Origin: Methanothrix sp.
GTDB lineage: Archaea > Halobacteriota > Methanosarcinia > Methanotrichales > Methanotrichaceae
Reading direction: 5' to 3'
Assembly: GCA_012798025.1 (NCBI GenBank)
Contig: JAAZNX010000129.1
Location: 1-15,928, forward strand
Length of the DNA stretch: 15,928 nt
Of this stretch, positions 13,984-15,928 are shown one piece after another. Each line of letters begins with the position of its first letter. Within the stretch, counting starts at the first letter, position 1. The position numbers and the translations under genes are program-made. A model generated the notes under the pieces. It worked only from the letters and a program-made list of their open reading frames with translations. It did not search any database and was not told the DNA's origin.

Positions 13984-15068
13984 GATCTTGCACCCTCAAG
14001 CGAGCCTGAAGCCAGCTTCTCAATCAGCTCTGCTGTCTTTGCGCTTGCATTCCCTCTTCCGAAGACATCACGGCGCTCTTGGCATGGCTCAAAGTCCCTG
14101 GCAAGGCGAACGATCTCATCCTTATCTAGGCTGGTGAGCACATTCCATCCATCTTCAACCGTCTCGACCCATTCGGTCTCGTCTCTCAGGGTGATGCAGG
14201 GCACATTCAGCAGGTAGGCTTCTTTTTGCACCCCACCCGAGTCCGTAAGGATCTTTTTTGCGCTTCTTTCCAGCAATATCATATCCAGGTAACCGACGGG
14301 CTTGATGACACGCACCTTTCGACTCAGGTCCTCCCACAGGCCAAACTTTCTCAGGTATTTCTCTGCCCTTGGATGGCAGGGAAATACAACGTCCCCCAGC
14401 TCTTCCAGCGCTTCGATGATTGCTTTGAGCTTTTCCGGATCATCGGTGTTCGATGCCCTGTGGACAGTGGCCAGATAGTATCCTTTGTCCTTCAGTTCCA
14501 GGTCTGCCAGAATATGCGACCTGATCTCGGCGATCTTCGCGCAGTCTCTTTGGGCGTCCACCATTACGTCACCCGTCAGATAAACGTTCTTCACGATGCC
14601 CTCTTTTCTCAGGTTTTCCACGGCAGTCCTTGTCGGACAGAGCAGCAGATCTGAGCAGTGGTCCACAAGCACCCTGTTAATCTCTTCGGGCATGCGTTTA
14701 TCGTAGGATCTGAGACCCGCTTCGATGTGAGCGACCTTTATGTGCAGCTTTGCTGCTGCCAATGCTCCTGCTAGGGTGGAGTTGGTGTCTCCGAATACCA
14801 AAACGACATCGGGTTTTTCCTGTATCAAGACCTCCTCTACCTTCTTTAGCATCTCTCCCGTCTGAAGGCCATGGCTTCCCGAGCCTATGCCCAGATGGTA
14901 GTTTGGAGATGGTATGCCCATGTCGTCGAAGAAGATCCTGTCCATCTCATAATCATAATGCTGTCCAGTGTGGATTATTACCTCATCGAGCCTCTTTCGC
15001 AGCTCTCTTGATACCGGGGCAAGCTTGACGAAGTTCGGCCTGGCTCCTACAACTGATGCTACTATCAT
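13980..15068 (-). CDS. wecB: UDP-N-acetylglucosamine 2-epimerase (non-hydrolysing)
   Basis: The 362-residue enzyme converts UDP-GlcNAc to UDP-ManNAc, the substrate of the dehydrogenase encoded just upstream. The family signatures are intact: VVGARPNFVKLAP (6-18), HTGQHYD (33-39), GDTNSTLAGALAA (93-105, D94), AHIEAGLRS (113-121, E116), MPEEINR (126-132) and TVHRASNTD (201-209, H203), then LTDSGGVQKEA and RDETEWVE. D94, E116, an E of the PEE pair and H203 correspond to the catalytic acids and histidine of bacterial WecB. The length is normal. The ATG overlaps the dehydrogenase stop as ATGA (15065-15068), and the gene's own stop overlaps the glycosyltransferase start. It probably supplies ManNAc-type sugars for surface glycans or N-glycosylation. 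Confidence 0.96.
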   Translation of the reverse strand: MIVASVVGARPNFVKLAPVSRELRKRLDEVIIHTGQHYDYEMDRIFFDDMGIPSPNYHLGIGSGSHGLQTGEMLKKVEEVLIQEKPDVVLVFGDTNSTLAGALAAAKLHIKVAHIEAGLRSYDKRMPEEINRVLVDHCSDLLLCPTRTAVENLRKEGIVKNVYLTGDVMVDAQRDCAKIAEIRSHILADLELKDKGYYLATVHRASNTDDPEKLKAIIEALEELGDVVFPCHPRAEKYLRKFGLWEDLSRKVRVIKPVGYLDMILLERSAKKILTDSGGVQKEAYLLNVPCITLRDETEWVETVEDGWNVLTSLDKDEIVRLARDFEPCQERRDVFGRGNASAKTAELIEKLASGSLEGARS

Positions 15069-15928
15069 TTTGTTGAATCGCCACCGGCAACTGTGAACTT
15101 CAGCTCAAATGTGTCGAATATCAAGTCGGACTCTTCTGGTCTGATATACCTCAGCCCTTTGCTTTTCACCATATCCTCCGTTAGCAAAGGATCAAAAGCG
15201 TAGACGTCTAGTCCCTTCTCTGCAAGCAGCCTGGCCAGTGCCAGATTGCGGCTGTGGTGGAACTCCTTCACACCCTCGCGGAAGGTGATGCCCTTGATGC
15301 AGATCTTCACCATTGTAAGGGGTTTGTCGACCTTCATGCACTCCAGAAGGATCTTCTCCGCCCAGTACTGGATCATCTCGTCGTTGATCTCGCGGGAGGT
15401 GCGCAACAGGCGACAGCGACTGAACTCCTCGCGGCTCTCCATCTCTTTTATCAGGAACCACGGGTAAACTGGTATGCAGTGGCCGCCAACACCAGTGGAT
15501 GGCAGATGTATATGGCAGAACTGATGGTTTGCGTTCTTTCTGGCCTCAAAGAAGTCAATTCCCATCTCCTCGCATATCTTGAAAAGCTCATTGGCCAGTG
15601 CTATGTTCACGTCGCGGTAACAGCCCTCCATCACCTTTATCATCTCGGCAACCTTCGCGGACGAGACCAGATGCAGATTCGAAATGAACTTCTTATAAAC
15701 CTGAAAGGCTCGAAAGCCGCTCTCTTCATCGGTGCCGCCTATAACTTTTGGAAACTCTCTCAGACGGGAGATGCTGTATCCTGTCATGATCCTCTCAGGC
15801 GAGTAGGCCAGGAAGAAATCTGACGGCTCAAGGCCGCTGGATTCGCAAAGCCATGCCTTGATCTTCGTGTCTGTGGTGCCGGGCGGAAAGGTGGTCTCCA
15901 GGACAACCAGGTCTCCCTTCTTCAGTAT
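15065..15928 (-). CDS. wecC: UDP-N-acetyl-D-mannosamine dehydrogenase-like, C-terminal 287 residues (partial)
   Basis: The frame stays open to the right edge, so the N-terminal NAD-binding Rossmann part is missing. The visible part begins ILKKGDLVVLETTFPPGTTD and YSPERI, the usual UDP-glucose/GDP-mannose dehydrogenase sequence. The central domain has YRDVNIALANEL, and the catalytic cysteine is in STGVGGHCIPVYPW (C151 of the visible part). The C-terminal UDP-binding domain includes GITFREGVKEFHHSRN and VYAFDPL. The enzyme would oxidise UDP-ManNAc to UDP-ManNAcA using NAD. The pairing with wecB favours WecC over UDP-glucose dehydrogenase. One oddity is MEGCYRDVN where relatives usually have xENxxRDVN, so the conserved Asn is replaced by Gly. 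It heads the visible operon; the start and promoter are outside the window. Confidence 0.92.
   Translation of the reverse strand: MLKKGDLVVLETTFPPGTTDTKIKAWLCESSGLEPSDFFLAYSPERIMTGYSISRLREFPKVIGGTDEESGFRAFQVYKKFISNLHLVSSAKVAEMIKVMEGCYRDVNIALANELFKICEEMGIDFFEARKNANHQFCHIHLPSTGVGGHCIPVYPWFLIKEMESREEFSRCRLLRTSREINDEMIQYWAEKILLECMKVDKPLTMVKICIKGITFREGVKEFHHSRNLALARLLAEKGLDVYAFDPLLTEDMVKSKGLRYIRPEESDLIFDTFELKFTVAGGDSTK

Noticed and set aside
1..15928. CRISPR arrays, insertion sequences, tRNA or rRNA genes
   Set aside because: No regularly spaced direct repeats, transposase motifs or cloverleaf/rRNA sequences were recognised on reading.

Overview
This window looks like chromosomal DNA from a methanogenic archaeon. 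The firmest marker is a complete Mmp10 (methanogenesis marker protein 10, the B12-dependent radical SAM methylase of McrA). Archaeal-style signals agree with it: TATA boxes about 25-30 bp upstream of inferred transcript starts, GGAGGT/GAGG ribosome-binding sites, TTG and GTG starts, and short T-tract terminators. Base composition near 50-55% GC and several lineage-type secreted proteins rich in N-glycosylation sequons suggest the Methanothrix (Methanosaeta) group. That genus call is inference from memory of such proteins, not proof.

Layout. Positions 3-233 (+) hold the C-terminal end of an unidentified protein. On the minus strand, reading leftwards from 2325, are a secreted beta-rich protein, a 30-residue single-span membrane peptide and a sugar-1-phosphate nucleotidyltransferase with a left-handed beta-helix tail. 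A 402-bp divergent intergenic region (2326-2727) carries two related hairpins, two TATA boxes and an inverted repeat that could hide a ribosome-binding site. Two more small secreted proteins follow on the plus strand (2728-3153 and 3235-3855). A minus-strand cluster (7237 down to 3862) encodes a Na+/Ca2+-type exchanger, Mmp10 and a radical SAM/SPASM peptide-modifying-type enzyme. The plus strand then carries smc and scpA (condensin ATPase and kleisin) with a T7 terminator, followed by a lone periplasmic-binding-protein-type substrate-binding protein. The right end, on the minus strand, has a tightly overlapping operon for UDP-ManNAcA-type sugar metabolism: wecC (cut by the window edge), wecB and a family-4-type glycosyltransferase.

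How the genes fit together. Three themes recur: nucleotide-sugar and glycan synthesis at both ends, sequon-bearing secreted proteins that could be glycan acceptors, and post-translational modification by two adjacent radical SAM enzymes. The most interesting points are the second radical SAM enzyme next to mmp10, whose substrate is unknown, and the structured divergent regulatory region between secreted-protein genes. No transposase, CRISPR array, tRNA or rRNA was seen.
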